Below are positions 33,317 through 42,400 of a stretch of 46,022 nt of DNA, in pieces. The position numbers and the translations under genes are program-made. This stretch comes from a virus. How positions within the stretch are numbered: position 1 is the first letter of the stretch; every line of letters starts with the position of its first letter. Location of the stretch: positions 1-46,022 of IMG/VR virus record IMGVR_UViG_3300017706_001457; one strand, given 5' to 3'. The notes beneath the pieces are model-generated. The model was not told the DNA's origin. It ran no database searches and saw only the letters and a list, made by a program, of their open reading frames with translations.

Positions 33317-35209
33317 TTATGCATAAATATAAATATCACCATCATCTGTGTCAACATGCATGTTACCATATCCAGTAGCTCCACCAAATTTAGGAGCTGC
33401 TACAGGTACTGCTGTAGATGTTCTAACTGTTACCATATAATCTAAAGGAACAATTGCTCCTGAACTATTACTTAAACTACTTGTTACACCCCATCTACCT
33501 ACTCCACCTGCTGCATCATTAAATCCAAAGGCTTCACCAATTTGTGTAGCACCTGATGCTTGTTGAGCAACTATAATACCCCCATCTGTGGATGTTGTTG
33601 AACCAGATGCTAATGTAATAAATTTATCAGCAATATCCAAATTATCTGAATGAGTAAATGAAGCTGTTCCAGAAACTCTTAAATCACCTGAAATTACTGC
33701 GTTATTAGCAACTGTTAAATTATTTGCAATTGTTACATCATTTGGTAAACCAATTGTAACTGCTCCACCACCACCGACTGTAGTAAATGTGTTTGATGAT
33801 AATTCAATCTCATTTGCAGTGCCTAAGAATGTAACTGCTGTATCACCTTCAGCAGCTGTGTTAGCTGCAGAACCATAATCTACTGCAATTACAGCACTAG
33901 TTGCTGTTAAACCAGTACCTGCAAATAAGGTTGCTACATCTGCAACTGATTCTTTTTTTACTGTGTTGGAATCATTAGCGTCACTAAAAGCAATAGTATC
34001 TGCAGATGCAATTGCTCCAGCAGATAAATTGTTAATATTTAATGCAACTGTTGCTGCACCACCTTCTGCTGATCCATTTGTAATTGTAGTACCACCATTT
34101 GTTGCATTTGCTAATGATTCTACATAATTTCCTGTTGTATCTGTTCCTAAAGCAACTGAATTTGCTTGAACGGAATTTACTGAAGAAACTCCAGCTGCTG
34201 TAATTGAAACATCACCTGTTATGTTTGTGTATAATGATGAAGTTGTATCATTTGCTGATAAAACACCTGATGTTGCAGTTAAACCTGTTCCTGCTATTGC
34301 TGTTACTAAATCTGCAATTGATTCTTTTTTCGTTGGATCACCTGCTGTGCCCTCATCTGAGAATGCTATGAAATCAGCTGCTACATCAATTACTGCTGCT
34401 GATAGATTATTAATATCTATTGCTAATGTAGGATCTGGACCTGTACCATTTGTTACATCTAAACCACCATTAGTAGCATTAGAAATAGATGTTATATCTC
34501 CAGTTGTTGGAGTTGTCCATTCTACTATACCACCAGATGAAACTGATAATACTTGACCTGATGAACCTATTCCTAATTTAGCTAATGTATTTGCTGCTGA
34601 AGCATATAAAATATCTCCAGTAGTATAAGTTGTTAAACCTGTACCACCTCTTGTTGTAGCTAATGTACCTGTAGTACCAGTTCCTAATGGTAAACTTGTT
34701 GCGTCTGATAAATTAAAAGCAGGAGTTGCATCTGTTCCACCTAATGCTAATGAAACACCACCATATGAAACTGTAGAGTTTGTTAATTGAGAATTTGCAA
34801 TTGAACCTAAAGTACCTTCTAATTTAATTTCTGGTGTTGTTGAAGATAGGGTTGAAGTTAATGTTAGTCCATTTTTAGTACCGGATGCTGAAACTGCTGT
34901 TACTGTACCTGAACCTAATCCTGTTGCAGCAATACTAATTGTTCCACCACCATTAGTTACTGTAATATTTGACCCACCAGTAAGTGTTGCTAATACAGGA
35001 TCTGCTCCTGTAGAACCAATTACTAATTGACCATCTGTAGCTTGACCTAATGCTGTTACAGCACCTGTACCACTACCTAATAATACTCCTCCATCAGTTA
35101 ATGTTTTAGCACCCGTACCACCATTTGCTACTGTTAATGCTGTATCTAAACTTAAAGATGCTAGTTCTGCTGCTGAGCCACTAACAATTACCTTTTTCCA
35201 ATTTGCCAT
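33317..35209 (-). CDS. Repeat-containing tail fibre protein
   Basis: This 630-aa protein begins MANWKKVIVSGSAAELASLS, nearly the same N-terminus as the giant collagen fibre, suggesting a shared attachment site on the virion. It is built of degenerate Gly/Thr/Ala-rich repeats (ANGGTGAKTLTDGGVLLGSG, TRGGTGLTTYTTGDILYAS, ISNATNGGLDVTNGTGPDPT), including the NGGTG motif common in phage tail fibres. Its C-terminal domain (about 520-630) has SGTASFTHSDNLDIADKFIT and ends HVDTDDGDIYIYA. No chaperone or enzyme domain is seen. A late motif lies 19 bases upstream. Confidence 0.75.
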   Translation of the reverse strand: MANWKKVIVSGSAAELASLSLDTALTVANGGTGAKTLTDGGVLLGSGTGAVTALGQATDGQLVIGSTGADPVLATLTGGSNITVTNGGGTISIAATGLGSGTVTAVSASGTKNGLTLTSTLSSTTPEIKLEGTLGSIANSQLTNSTVSYGGVSLALGGTDATPAFNLSDATSLPLGTGTTGTLATTRGGTGLTTYTTGDILYASAANTLAKLGIGSSGQVLSVSSGGIVEWTTPTTGDITSISNATNGGLDVTNGTGPDPTLAIDINNLSAAVIDVAADFIAFSDEGTAGDPTKKESIADLVTAIAGTGLTATSGVLSANDTTSSLYTNITGDVSITAAGVSSVNSVQANSVALGTDTTGNYVESLANATNGGTTITNGSAEGGAATVALNINNLSAGAIASADTIAFSDANDSNTVKKESVADVATLFAGTGLTATSAVIAVDYGSAANTAAEGDTAVTFLGTANEIELSSNTFTTVGGGGAVTIGLPNDVTIANNLTVANNAVISGDLRVSGTASFTHSDNLDIADKFITLASGSTTSTDGGIIVAQQASGATQIGEAFGFNDAAGGVGRWGVTSSLSNSSGAIVPLDYMVTVRTSTAVPVAAPKFGGATGYGNMHVDTDDGDIYIYA

Positions 35210-35228
35210 TTTATGTGTGTTTTATTTT

Positions 35229-35238
35229 GTTATAAATA
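35229..35238 (-). promoter_or_regulatory. Late-promoter-like motif TATTTATAAC
   Basis: The coding strand reads TATTTATAAC, 19 bases before the 630-aa fibre gene. Confidence 0.55.
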
Positions 35239-35257
35239 TATTATTTTTTCTTAAAAA

Positions 35258-36565
35258 TTATTCTAACCCCATATAAAAGTTAGATGAAGAATAAACTAAT
35301 CCTCCTGTTACTGCTGTTGGTAAAGTATCTAATGATCCAAATCTTAATACTCCATCACCATTTATACGTAATTTTTCATTTTGACCATTACCATCGTTTA
35401 TTTCTATTAAAAATGGAGTTTCATTAGCTGAAGAAGTAATTAAAAGTGTTCCTGATGAAGTAATATTACCCCCAAAATCAAAACTAACACCATTAGCTAC
35501 TGTAACTGTTGAAGATGAAAATATAACAGAATCTCCTCCTATTATTAAAGGACTATTACCATTTAAATATGAAAATGAACCTGTAGAACCTGATATATGT
35601 CCACTTGCACTTATATTTGTAGTTTTTAAAGTTGAAGTAGATGGGTTAAATGAAAGATCAAGAAGTGTTGGATCCTGACCCATTGATGCTGCTGTTCCAC
35701 TACCACCTCCTTGAGAAATAACAAATGGTAATCTATAATTAGCATCATTATCATCATCTGTAACTACAATTGTAGCACCTCCTACACCAGGAACACCAGT
35801 TGCACCTTGTATACCTTGAGCACCTGTAGTACCTTGAACACCAGTATCACCTTTATCACCTGTTACTTGAAATGAACATATTATATCATCTCCATTTCCA
35901 AATGGGTTTGATGCTGAAGATGCTTCAGCTGTAATGGTTAATATATACCAAGTGTTTGCATCTTGTCCTGCTACTGTTGTTATTTGATACAACACAAAAT
36001 CATCAGTATTTCCTTTTTCTGATACTCTAACATGACCCTTTATTGTTGATGTAGCATTAGATATAGTAGTCATAAATGATACTATACTATTACCTGCATC
36101 ATCTGTTGCATCTATATATAAAGCAGTTGCTGTGTTTTGAGTTGCATTATTTAATTGAACAATACCAGTTCCAGGATCTGCTGGTGGTGCAGGTACTGTT
36201 ATACTAAAAGTATAATCAAATGAAGCACCTCCAAAATTACCAACTGTACCTTGTGTACCTGTAGCTCCTTGAGTACCTGTAGCTCCTTGAGTACCTGTAC
36301 CTGTTATACCTTGAATACCTTGTGTACCAAGAATTCCTTGAATTCCTTGTACACCTGTTATTCCTTGGATTCCTTGTGTTCCTACACCAGTAATACCTTG
36401 TATACCTTGTAAACCTTGTATTCCTTGTAAACCTTGAGTACCCGTTATACCTTGAATACCTTGAGCACCTGTTCTTCCTGGGGAATTTACTTGTACTACA
36501 GAAGTTTTTTCAGAGGTTATTACAACTTGATTAGTGGTAGGATTTATTTTTATTTGATCAGACAT
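35258..36565 (-). CDS. Collagen-like fibre or adhesion protein with one globular insert
   Basis: This 435-aa protein has a short head (MSDQIKINPTTNQVVITSEK), a collagen-like Gly-X-Y run (about 30-105), one globular domain (about 106-235: GGASFDYTF, then QLNNATQNTATALYIDATDD, then DDIICSFQVTGDKGDTG) that is clearly related to the three globular domains of the giant fibre, a second short collagen run, and a beta-rich C-terminus (about 270-435) ending SNFYMGLE. It may be a side fibre or whisker-like protein built from the same modules. It starts 8 bases after the 138-aa gene. Confidence 0.75.
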   Translation of the reverse strand: MSDQIKINPTTNQVVITSEKTSVVQVNSPGRTGAQGIQGITGTQGLQGIQGLQGIQGITGVGTQGIQGITGVQGIQGILGTQGIQGITGTGTQGATGTQGATGTQGTVGNFGGASFDYTFSITVPAPPADPGTGIVQLNNATQNTATALYIDATDDAGNSIVSFMTTISNATSTIKGHVRVSEKGNTDDFVLYQITTVAGQDANTWYILTITAEASSASNPFGNGDDIICSFQVTGDKGDTGVQGTTGAQGIQGATGVPGVGGATIVVTDDDNDANYRLPFVISQGGGSGTAASMGQDPTLLDLSFNPSTSTLKTTNISASGHISGSTGSFSYLNGNSPLIIGGDSVIFSSSTVTVANGVSFDFGGNITSSGTLLITSSANETPFLIEINDGNGQNEKLRINGDGVLRFGSLDTLPTAVTGGLVYSSSNFYMGLE

Positions 36566-36573
36566 ATATATAT

Positions 36574-36990
36574 TTAAAATGAACCAATTGTAACTTCATT
36601 TGAAAGTTGTATTTTACCCATTAATAATCTTGTAACTGTTGCACAATCACCACTTCCAGATACTATTTCTAAATCATAATATGCTTCATTAAAACTTAAT
36701 TGTGATGAAGATGCTGCTGATATGTATATTCCGATAGATCCTGATGATAAGGGTTTTGGATAACCTTCAGCTGATACTGATCCACTTAAATTTAATCCAG
36801 TCCCACAAGGACCTAAACTACTACTTAAAGTCATATATAATTGACTAGTAGAAATTTGAGCTGCTCTAATAGACATTCTTGCGGTATGTCCTGTTAAATC
36901 TATAGGGTTATTAGCACTATCATTATATACTACTTCAAAATCTGTGGTTGCCCCTTGTTCTATAACAAAAGAATATCGACCTGCTGCCAT
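36574..36990 (-). CDS. Small beta-rich fibre adaptor or baseplate protein (BppU-N-like)
   Basis: This 138-aa protein (YSFVIEQGATTDFEVVYNDS, NNPIDLTGHTARMSIRAA, ... YYDLEIVSGSGDCATVTRLL, GKIQLSNEVT) has the pattern of a single beta-sandwich domain of the type found at the N-terminus of receptor-binding baseplate proteins such as BppU: an initial strand, then a PIDLTGxTARMxIR motif. It lies before the collagen-like fibre gene and may attach it to the baseplate. The assignment is from pattern memory only. The late motif is 7 bases from the ATG, giving almost no leader. Confidence 0.6.
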   Translation of the reverse strand: MAAGRYSFVIEQGATTDFEVVYNDSANNPIDLTGHTARMSIRAAQISTSQLYMTLSSSLGPCGTGLNLSGSVSAEGYPKPLSSGSIGIYISAASSSQLSFNEAYYDLEIVSGSGDCATVTRLLMGKIQLSNEVTIGSF

Positions 36991-36997
36991 AATTTTT

Positions 36998-37007
36998 GTT
37001 ATAAATA
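36998..37007 (-). promoter_or_regulatory. Late-promoter-like motif TATTTATAAC
   Basis: The coding strand reads TATTTATAAC, only 7 bases before the 138-aa gene ATG, so the transcript would be near-leaderless if this is the -10 element. Confidence 0.45.
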
Positions 37008-37025
37008 TTATAAAATAAAGTAAAG

Positions 37026-37691
37026 TTAATGGTATCCGTTTAGTAATTCTAATAATTCATCTATTGAATCATGTCTATGATTATCTTGTAAAATACATTT
37101 ATATACATATTTAGAATTTATTAATTTTGCCATATCATGATATGCTGAATAGTTTTTATCTTTTAAATCCATTTGATAAGAATCTCCACAAAATAACATT
37201 TTTGAGTCTTTTCCTAATCTTCCAATAGCCATTGCTAGTTGTGATCTAGTTAAATTTTGAAATTCATCTACTATAACAATAGAATTATCAAATGTACGTC
37301 CTCTAAAATGAGCTAATGAAACTAATTCAATTGACTCTTCTCTTTCCATTCCATTTAAAATATCAGGTTTATTATATACTTTACGCATATTAGATCTAAT
37401 AGGAACTAACCAAGGTTCCATTTTTTCTCTTTCTGATCCTGGAAGAAAACCATTGTCTTCAGTTGAAATAGTAGGTCTTGTAATAATAATTTTATTACAT
37501 TGTCTTTTAAAAAATTGATCTAAAGCTATTTGTACTGCTAATAAGGTTTTTCCACTACCTGCTTTTCCAACTATAAAATTAAAAGGGTGTTTTAATATTT
37601 CTGTTTTAGCTTTTTTTTGTTCTTCTGATAATGATAAAGAAAATCTAATTGATCCTTTAGGTGGTGTTTTAGCTATATTTTTTTTAGGCAT
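37026..37691 (-). CDS. phoH: PhoH-like ATPase
   Basis: This 221-aa P-loop ATPase has Walker A GKAGSGKT (42-49), the conserved ITRPTISTEDNGFLPGSE segment, the middle GRTFDNSIVIVDEFQN with Walker B, and LFCGDSYQMDLKDKNYSA, all typical of PhoH. PhoH genes are frequent in marine phages; the cellular role is still unclear (RNA-related or phosphate-stress ATPase). Its start overlaps the end of the PSD-like gene by 8 bases, so it is translated with it. Confidence 0.92.
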   Translation of the reverse strand: MPKKNIAKTPPKGSIRFSLSLSEEQKKAKTEILKHPFNFIVGKAGSGKTLLAVQIALDQFFKRQCNKIIITRPTISTEDNGFLPGSEREKMEPWLVPIRSNMRKVYNKPDILNGMEREESIELVSLAHFRGRTFDNSIVIVDEFQNLTRSQLAMAIGRLGKDSKMLFCGDSYQMDLKDKNYSAYHDMAKLINSKYVYKCILQDNHRHDSIDELLELLNGYH

Positions 37692-38397
37692 AATTTATTT
37701 TAATTAATTTATCTAACCCTGCATTAACATGCATTGTTTCTTCTAATAAGATATCAAATGTAAATCTTTCATCCAAAGGTAAAACTAAATCAACTTGAGA
37801 ACCCCATCTAATTAAACTAAATCTTTCATTTTGTGTGCAAAGTTCACCTTGTTTTTTAAAAGGAGCTATTACATTTACATCTTCATCTGCAATTTGTATT
37901 ATATGGTATGTGTAATCTAATGAAGGTATATAAACTTTATTAGACATTCTTTCATTAAACTTTAAATAATCCATATTATTTGGATTAATTACTTTGTTTA
38001 ATATATCTTTTTCAACAGCTAACATAGGTTTATTAGTAGATTCAATAGGTTCTAAATTTTTATATTTTAAAATCCCACCGTAAGGAATTCTATTAATATG
38101 AACATCATAAAAAGACATAAATATTCCTATTACTAAGGAGGGTTGATTGTAATCTTTATCACCCATTACATCTTGAATTGTATAATCTATACCTTTAATT
38201 TCAAGTACTTGTTCACCAGGTAATACCATTTTTTGATATAAAATAGTTCCATCTGCTGGGCTATAAAAATGTTCATTATCTATATAAGTAGGTCTTATTG
38301 GGTCTCTAAAGAAAAAAGTATTACTTAATTCTCCAACTGACATTTTAGATAATTCTTTTACTTCTCCATTTAACCAATCTTCTAATTTTTCAGCCAT
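37684..38397 (-). CDS. psd: Phosphatidylserine decarboxylase-like pyruvoyl enzyme
   Basis: This 237-aa protein carries the PSD family signature SPADGTI (Asp49), FMSFYDVHINRIPYGG (His100) and the self-cleavage region LIRWGSQVDLVLP, with Gly199-Ser200 as the predicted site where the pyruvoyl group forms. Asp49, His100 and Ser200 match the Asp-His-Ser residues known to be needed for processing. It lacks an obvious N-terminal membrane segment. Known members turn phosphatidylserine to phosphatidylethanolamine; some act on related serine lipids or soluble serine compounds. Its ATG overlaps the stop of the guanidino enzyme by 1 base, so both are probably made together, hinting at a shared pathway. 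Confidence 0.85.
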   Translation of the reverse strand: MAEKLEDWLNGEVKELSKMSVGELSNTFFFRDPIRPTYIDNEHFYSPADGTILYQKMVLPGEQVLEIKGIDYTIQDVMGDKDYNQPSLVIGIFMSFYDVHINRIPYGGILKYKNLEPIESTNKPMLAVEKDILNKVINPNNMDYLKFNERMSNKVYIPSLDYTYHIIQIADEDVNVIAPFKKQGELCTQNERFSLIRWGSQVDLVLPLDERFTFDILLEETMHVNAGLDKLIKINYA

Positions 38398-39311
38398 TAA
38401 AGAAGAGTTTTAAAATGATCAACTCTATTTAAATGCATTACCATACAACTTAACATAGCTCCAGATTTCATATATTCTGATAGGTTAAATATTACTGGTT
38501 CCATTCCTTCATCAGAGCATATTTTTTCTAATGATGATATTTTATGTTTTTCTCCCTCATAGAATTCATTTGATTTTTTTAATTCTGATATGTTAGAAGC
38601 ACATAATACCATATTTCCTAATCTAACAGAATTAGCCATTCCATACATTGAATCATCAATATCTATGTCTATAATGTTAGTATAACGTGATATTCTATCT
38701 AACTCCGTTTTATCATATAGTTCTGTGCAAACCATAGTTGATCGCGTATTCAACGGAAAAATACTACAATCTAAATGATACATATATTCATCAACCATTT
38801 TAACTTTAATAATATTCATATCAAAATTTTCTTCCATCCAATGATATGCTTTAATATCTGAACGAATGTCATATCCTCCAATATAAACATTATCTTTTAA
38901 ATATTTAATATCTGCTTCACCTTCCCATTTATAAGGAGAAATATGGGTATTATAACCCATTTGTTTAAAAAATTTTTCTCCTACATATTCTTCTCCTTGT
39001 CTAGGAGGTGATGTATAGTTTGATAATAAAATATGATTTTCATCACAAATGTGAGGTAATTGTAAACCTAAATTTGCTACATATATTAAATCTTGAAAAT
39101 TACCTTCTGAAGGTAGTATATTTACTAAAGATTGACCAGCCATAAAATTATAAAGATCCATAAATTGTTTGTAAGCTTTTGGTCTATTTATAGATAATTC
39201 TTTATCAGACATTTCTTTCATCCAAACATTATTTGGATTATCTGTTGAAAAAGTAAATGGAAAATTCATTAAATAACTTTGGATAGGCAACTGTGAGGGT
39301 GTTTCTTTCAT
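38397..39311 (-). CDS. Guanidino-group modifying enzyme (amidinotransferase / arginine dihydrolase family)
   Basis: This 304-aa protein shows the motifs of the Cys-dependent guanidino-modifying superfamily that includes arginine deiminase, dimethylarginase, amidinotransferases and arginine dihydrolase: FQDLIYVANLGLQLP (Asp74), WEGEADIKYL (129-138), GGYDIRSDIKAYH (145-157), YHLDCSIFPL with His179, LSEYMKSGAMLSCMVMHLN with Cys289 as the nucleophile. The closest pattern I know is the cyanobacterial ArgZ/AgrE type (FxANAGL, FYHLDTCFCPL, EFLKSGG..KC). The substrate could be arginine, methylarginine or an amidino donor/acceptor pair. It leads the three-gene cluster with PSD-like and PhoH genes and has a late motif upstream. 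Confidence 0.85.
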   Translation of the reverse strand: MKETPSQLPIQSYLMNFPFTFSTDNPNNVWMKEMSDKELSINRPKAYKQFMDLYNFMAGQSLVNILPSEGNFQDLIYVANLGLQLPHICDENHILLSNYTSPPRQGEEYVGEKFFKQMGYNTHISPYKWEGEADIKYLKDNVYIGGYDIRSDIKAYHWMEENFDMNIIKVKMVDEYMYHLDCSIFPLNTRSTMVCTELYDKTELDRISRYTNIIDIDIDDSMYGMANSVRLGNMVLCASNISELKKSNEFYEGEKHKISSLEKICSDEGMEPVIFNLSEYMKSGAMLSCMVMHLNRVDHFKTLL

Positions 39312-39337
39312 TTTAATAACTTTTTAATTTGTGTTTT

Positions 39338-39347
39338 GTTATACATA
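39338..39347 (-). promoter_or_regulatory. Late-promoter-like motif TATGTATAAC
   Basis: The coding strand reads TATGTATAAC, 26 bases before the guanidino-enzyme ATG and just after the fibre terminator, so it would drive the guanidino enzyme, PSD and PhoH. Confidence 0.55.
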
Positions 39348-39369
39348 TACTAGTTAGTAGTAAACACAC

Positions 39370-39396
39370 AAAAAAGCCCCAAATTAATGGGGCTTT
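39370..39396 (-). terminator. Rho-independent terminator after the 1164-aa fibre gene
   Basis: On the coding strand, AAAGCCCC (39396-39389), an 8-base loop and GGGGCTTT (39380-39373) followed by TTT. It lies 24 bases past the fibre stop. Confidence 0.85.
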
Positions 39397-39419
39397 TATA
39401 ATATTATTTATTAAAAATA

Positions 39420-42400
39420 TTAACTAATTACACCTCCTATAAACCCAACATATGACGTAGTATTATAAGCTGTTAATTGCATAGTTTGGTTTGCTGGTAA
39501 AGTTGCAAATTCATCTTCAGCTAATGGTAATATAAAACCTGCTGAAGGTGGATATATTCTTACTGCTGTTGCTGAAACATTATGAATTGTAAATGTAGAT
39601 CCTCTAGCAACAGTATTTAATGCTGGTAGTATAAATCCTTGGGATGCACCACCAACGGTTGCAAATACAACTCCACCACCTGTTGCTGAAATCGCAGTAG
39701 CACTTCCAGCTGCAGATCCTGCTGAGGTTAAAGATTGGTGTTGGGTTGTATAAATGTTGGCTGAAAATGCACCACTTGCACTTATTGAACTTCCTCCAAG
39801 AAATGCACCACTTGCACTTATAGCACCTTCAACAGTTAATGGTGCTGGGGAAGCATTATTTGCAGTTTTTATTCCAACATTTCCACTAAAATTACCTTTT
39901 AAACCAGTTATATTACTACTTGAACTTATATTACCTGAAGCTGTTATGTGACCGTTTGCAAATGTATCTTTATTAAGAGTAACTAAACTATCTGTAAGTC
40001 TTATTGCAACAACAGAGTTTGGATTTAAATCTATTACATTAGGATTACCTAATTGTATTTGGTTATTAGCGTTTCCTATTAAAAGTGGTGATATTACATT
40101 ACCACTTGCACTTATATTACCTGATGAAGTTATATGGCCACTTTCTAATGTTCCTGTTTCCGTTCTATTTACAACAGATAAAGTATTAGAGACAATTGTA
40201 CCACTTGCACTTATATTCTGTGATGCTGATATTGATGTAGCAGACATTCTTCCTAATACTACTAATCCTGTATCTGGCATTACTAAATTGTTGGTTCCTC
40301 CTGCTGTGTTGCTCCATAAAATTCTTTTACTACCACTTATATATAATTGTTTTGCATAAACAGCTCCACTTGAACTTATTGCATGTGAAGCAGTTAAAGC
40401 ACCTTCAAAAAATGTTTTTCCATTAAAAATAGAATCATTTGTAACTACAAAATTATTCGATGCTGTTAAATTACTACTTATTCTTACTGATGAATTTGAT
40501 GAGGATATAAAGTTTGTAATTATATTACCACTTGCACTTATATTACCTGAAGCTGTTATGTGATTTGTTACATTTAAATCACCTGTTAATGTATCTGATG
40601 TATTTAATAAAAATGAACCTGAAACACTAGCCGCTGTAACATTTCCAGTAGCAGCAGTACCATAAGTTAATTCACCTGTAGTATCATTATAAAATACTGT
40701 ATTTGAAGTTGAATTTGATGATAATCCCGCTTTTATATTACCACTTGCACTTATATTACCTGAAGCTGTAACATTAGTATGGAATTTTGTTGAATTACTT
40801 CCACTTATTAATGATATAGCTTTATCACTAGTATTTCCACTATTGTAAATGTAAAAATTATCATCATTATCACCAGTAATATTACCTAATGTCCAAATAT
40901 GAAAACCATCAGTTTTAAATTTTATCGTACCTAAACCTGTATTAGCTCCTCTATCAATTATAATTCCTGTTCCATTTGAACTACTAAGTAAAAGACCTCC
41001 TCCTGATAAAGTTCCTTGAGCTGTATAATAATCAGTTGGTAATTCACCTGATGTAATATCAGTACCTACTCCAAAATAAGATTGATTACCAGCAGCTCCC
41101 CTCCAAAGAGTAGCTATATTAGTTCCTTTAGTTCTAAACTTCATAACATCAGGAGCTGTTGAATCATCTTCATGAAAATATCTTATACCTCCCACATCTA
41201 TACTATCATGTTTACCAAAGTGTAATTGTGATTTTTTAGAATCAGCTGCTACAATAGAAATAGAAGCATCTTGATCATTATTATTATTTTGGAAAATAGC
41301 TAAATTAGAAGTACCTGCTGTTGGGTTACCTTCTCCATTTGATTTTTGAATTAATAATCCTTTACTTCCTGTTATTTGAGGAGCTTCAATATTATCAGTA
41401 GAAGAAATAGTACCCGTTGCTGCAACAAGATTAGATATAACAGTTAAACTTGCACTTATAGTAGTTGCACTAACCATTTCACTAACATCTAAAGATCCTG
41501 TTAATTCAGCAGATCCAGTCATTACAACTGTACCTACTAATGTTTGTGTGTCTGTAGTATCATCACCTAAGAAATTTGATCCTGATGAAAATACTTGTGA
41601 TGAAGTAACAAATGAAGAAGTAAATTCTGTAGTTGTTATTTTTGACACTGTTAATCTATCATTAGTAGCATCATATGTAAAACCTGCTTCTGTTTGAAGT
41701 ATTCCACCTGTACCAGTATATACTACTCTACCTGCAGTACTACCAGCTGTAATTTGGGCTGAACCACTAATTACACCTGATGGTAAATTTTCAATTACCT
41801 GAGAACCTGATATAAAATTCTGTCCTTGCCATGAACCTGAAACTGTTGCTGCTGAAAGGTTTGAATATGAGGAAGTAATTTGGTTTGAAGAGGAAATTGT
41901 TCCTGATGGTAAGTTTCCAGTTATTTGAGAAGCTGATATGAAATTTTGCCCTTGCCATGATCCTGAAACTGTAGCTGCTGAAAGATTAGAATACGAAGCA
42001 GTAATTTGGTTTGAAGAGGAAATTGTTCCTGATGGTAAATTTCCAATTACCTGAGAACCTGATATGAAATTCTGTCCTTGCCATGAACCTGAAACTGATG
42101 ATGGTGAAAGATTAGAATATGAAGCAGTAATTTGATTAGATGAAGAAATTGTTCCCGATGGTAAATTTCCAATTACCTGAGAACCTGATATGAAATTCTG
42201 TCCTTGCCATGAACCTGAGACTGTAGCAGCTGAGAGATTAGAGTAAGAGGCAGTAATTTGGTTCGAACTACTTAAAGCACCATTAAATGTTCCTATAAAT
42301 TCATTTGCTTCTATAGTTCCACTTGCGCTTATATTAGATGCTGTCATAAACCCTGAAAAACTTGGGTTACTAAATATTGATACTCCTTGTATCATGTATC

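Noticed and set aside
34221-34556. Plus-strand 111-aa ORF within the 630-aa fibre gene
   Set aside because: It is antisense to repeat-rich coding sequence with no own promoter or conserved-looking features.
17184-39347. Copies of TATAAATA on the plus strand as rightward T4-type late promoters
   Set aside because: No plus-strand genes follow them, and several copies (GTTATACATA) keep the leftward but not the rightward consensus.
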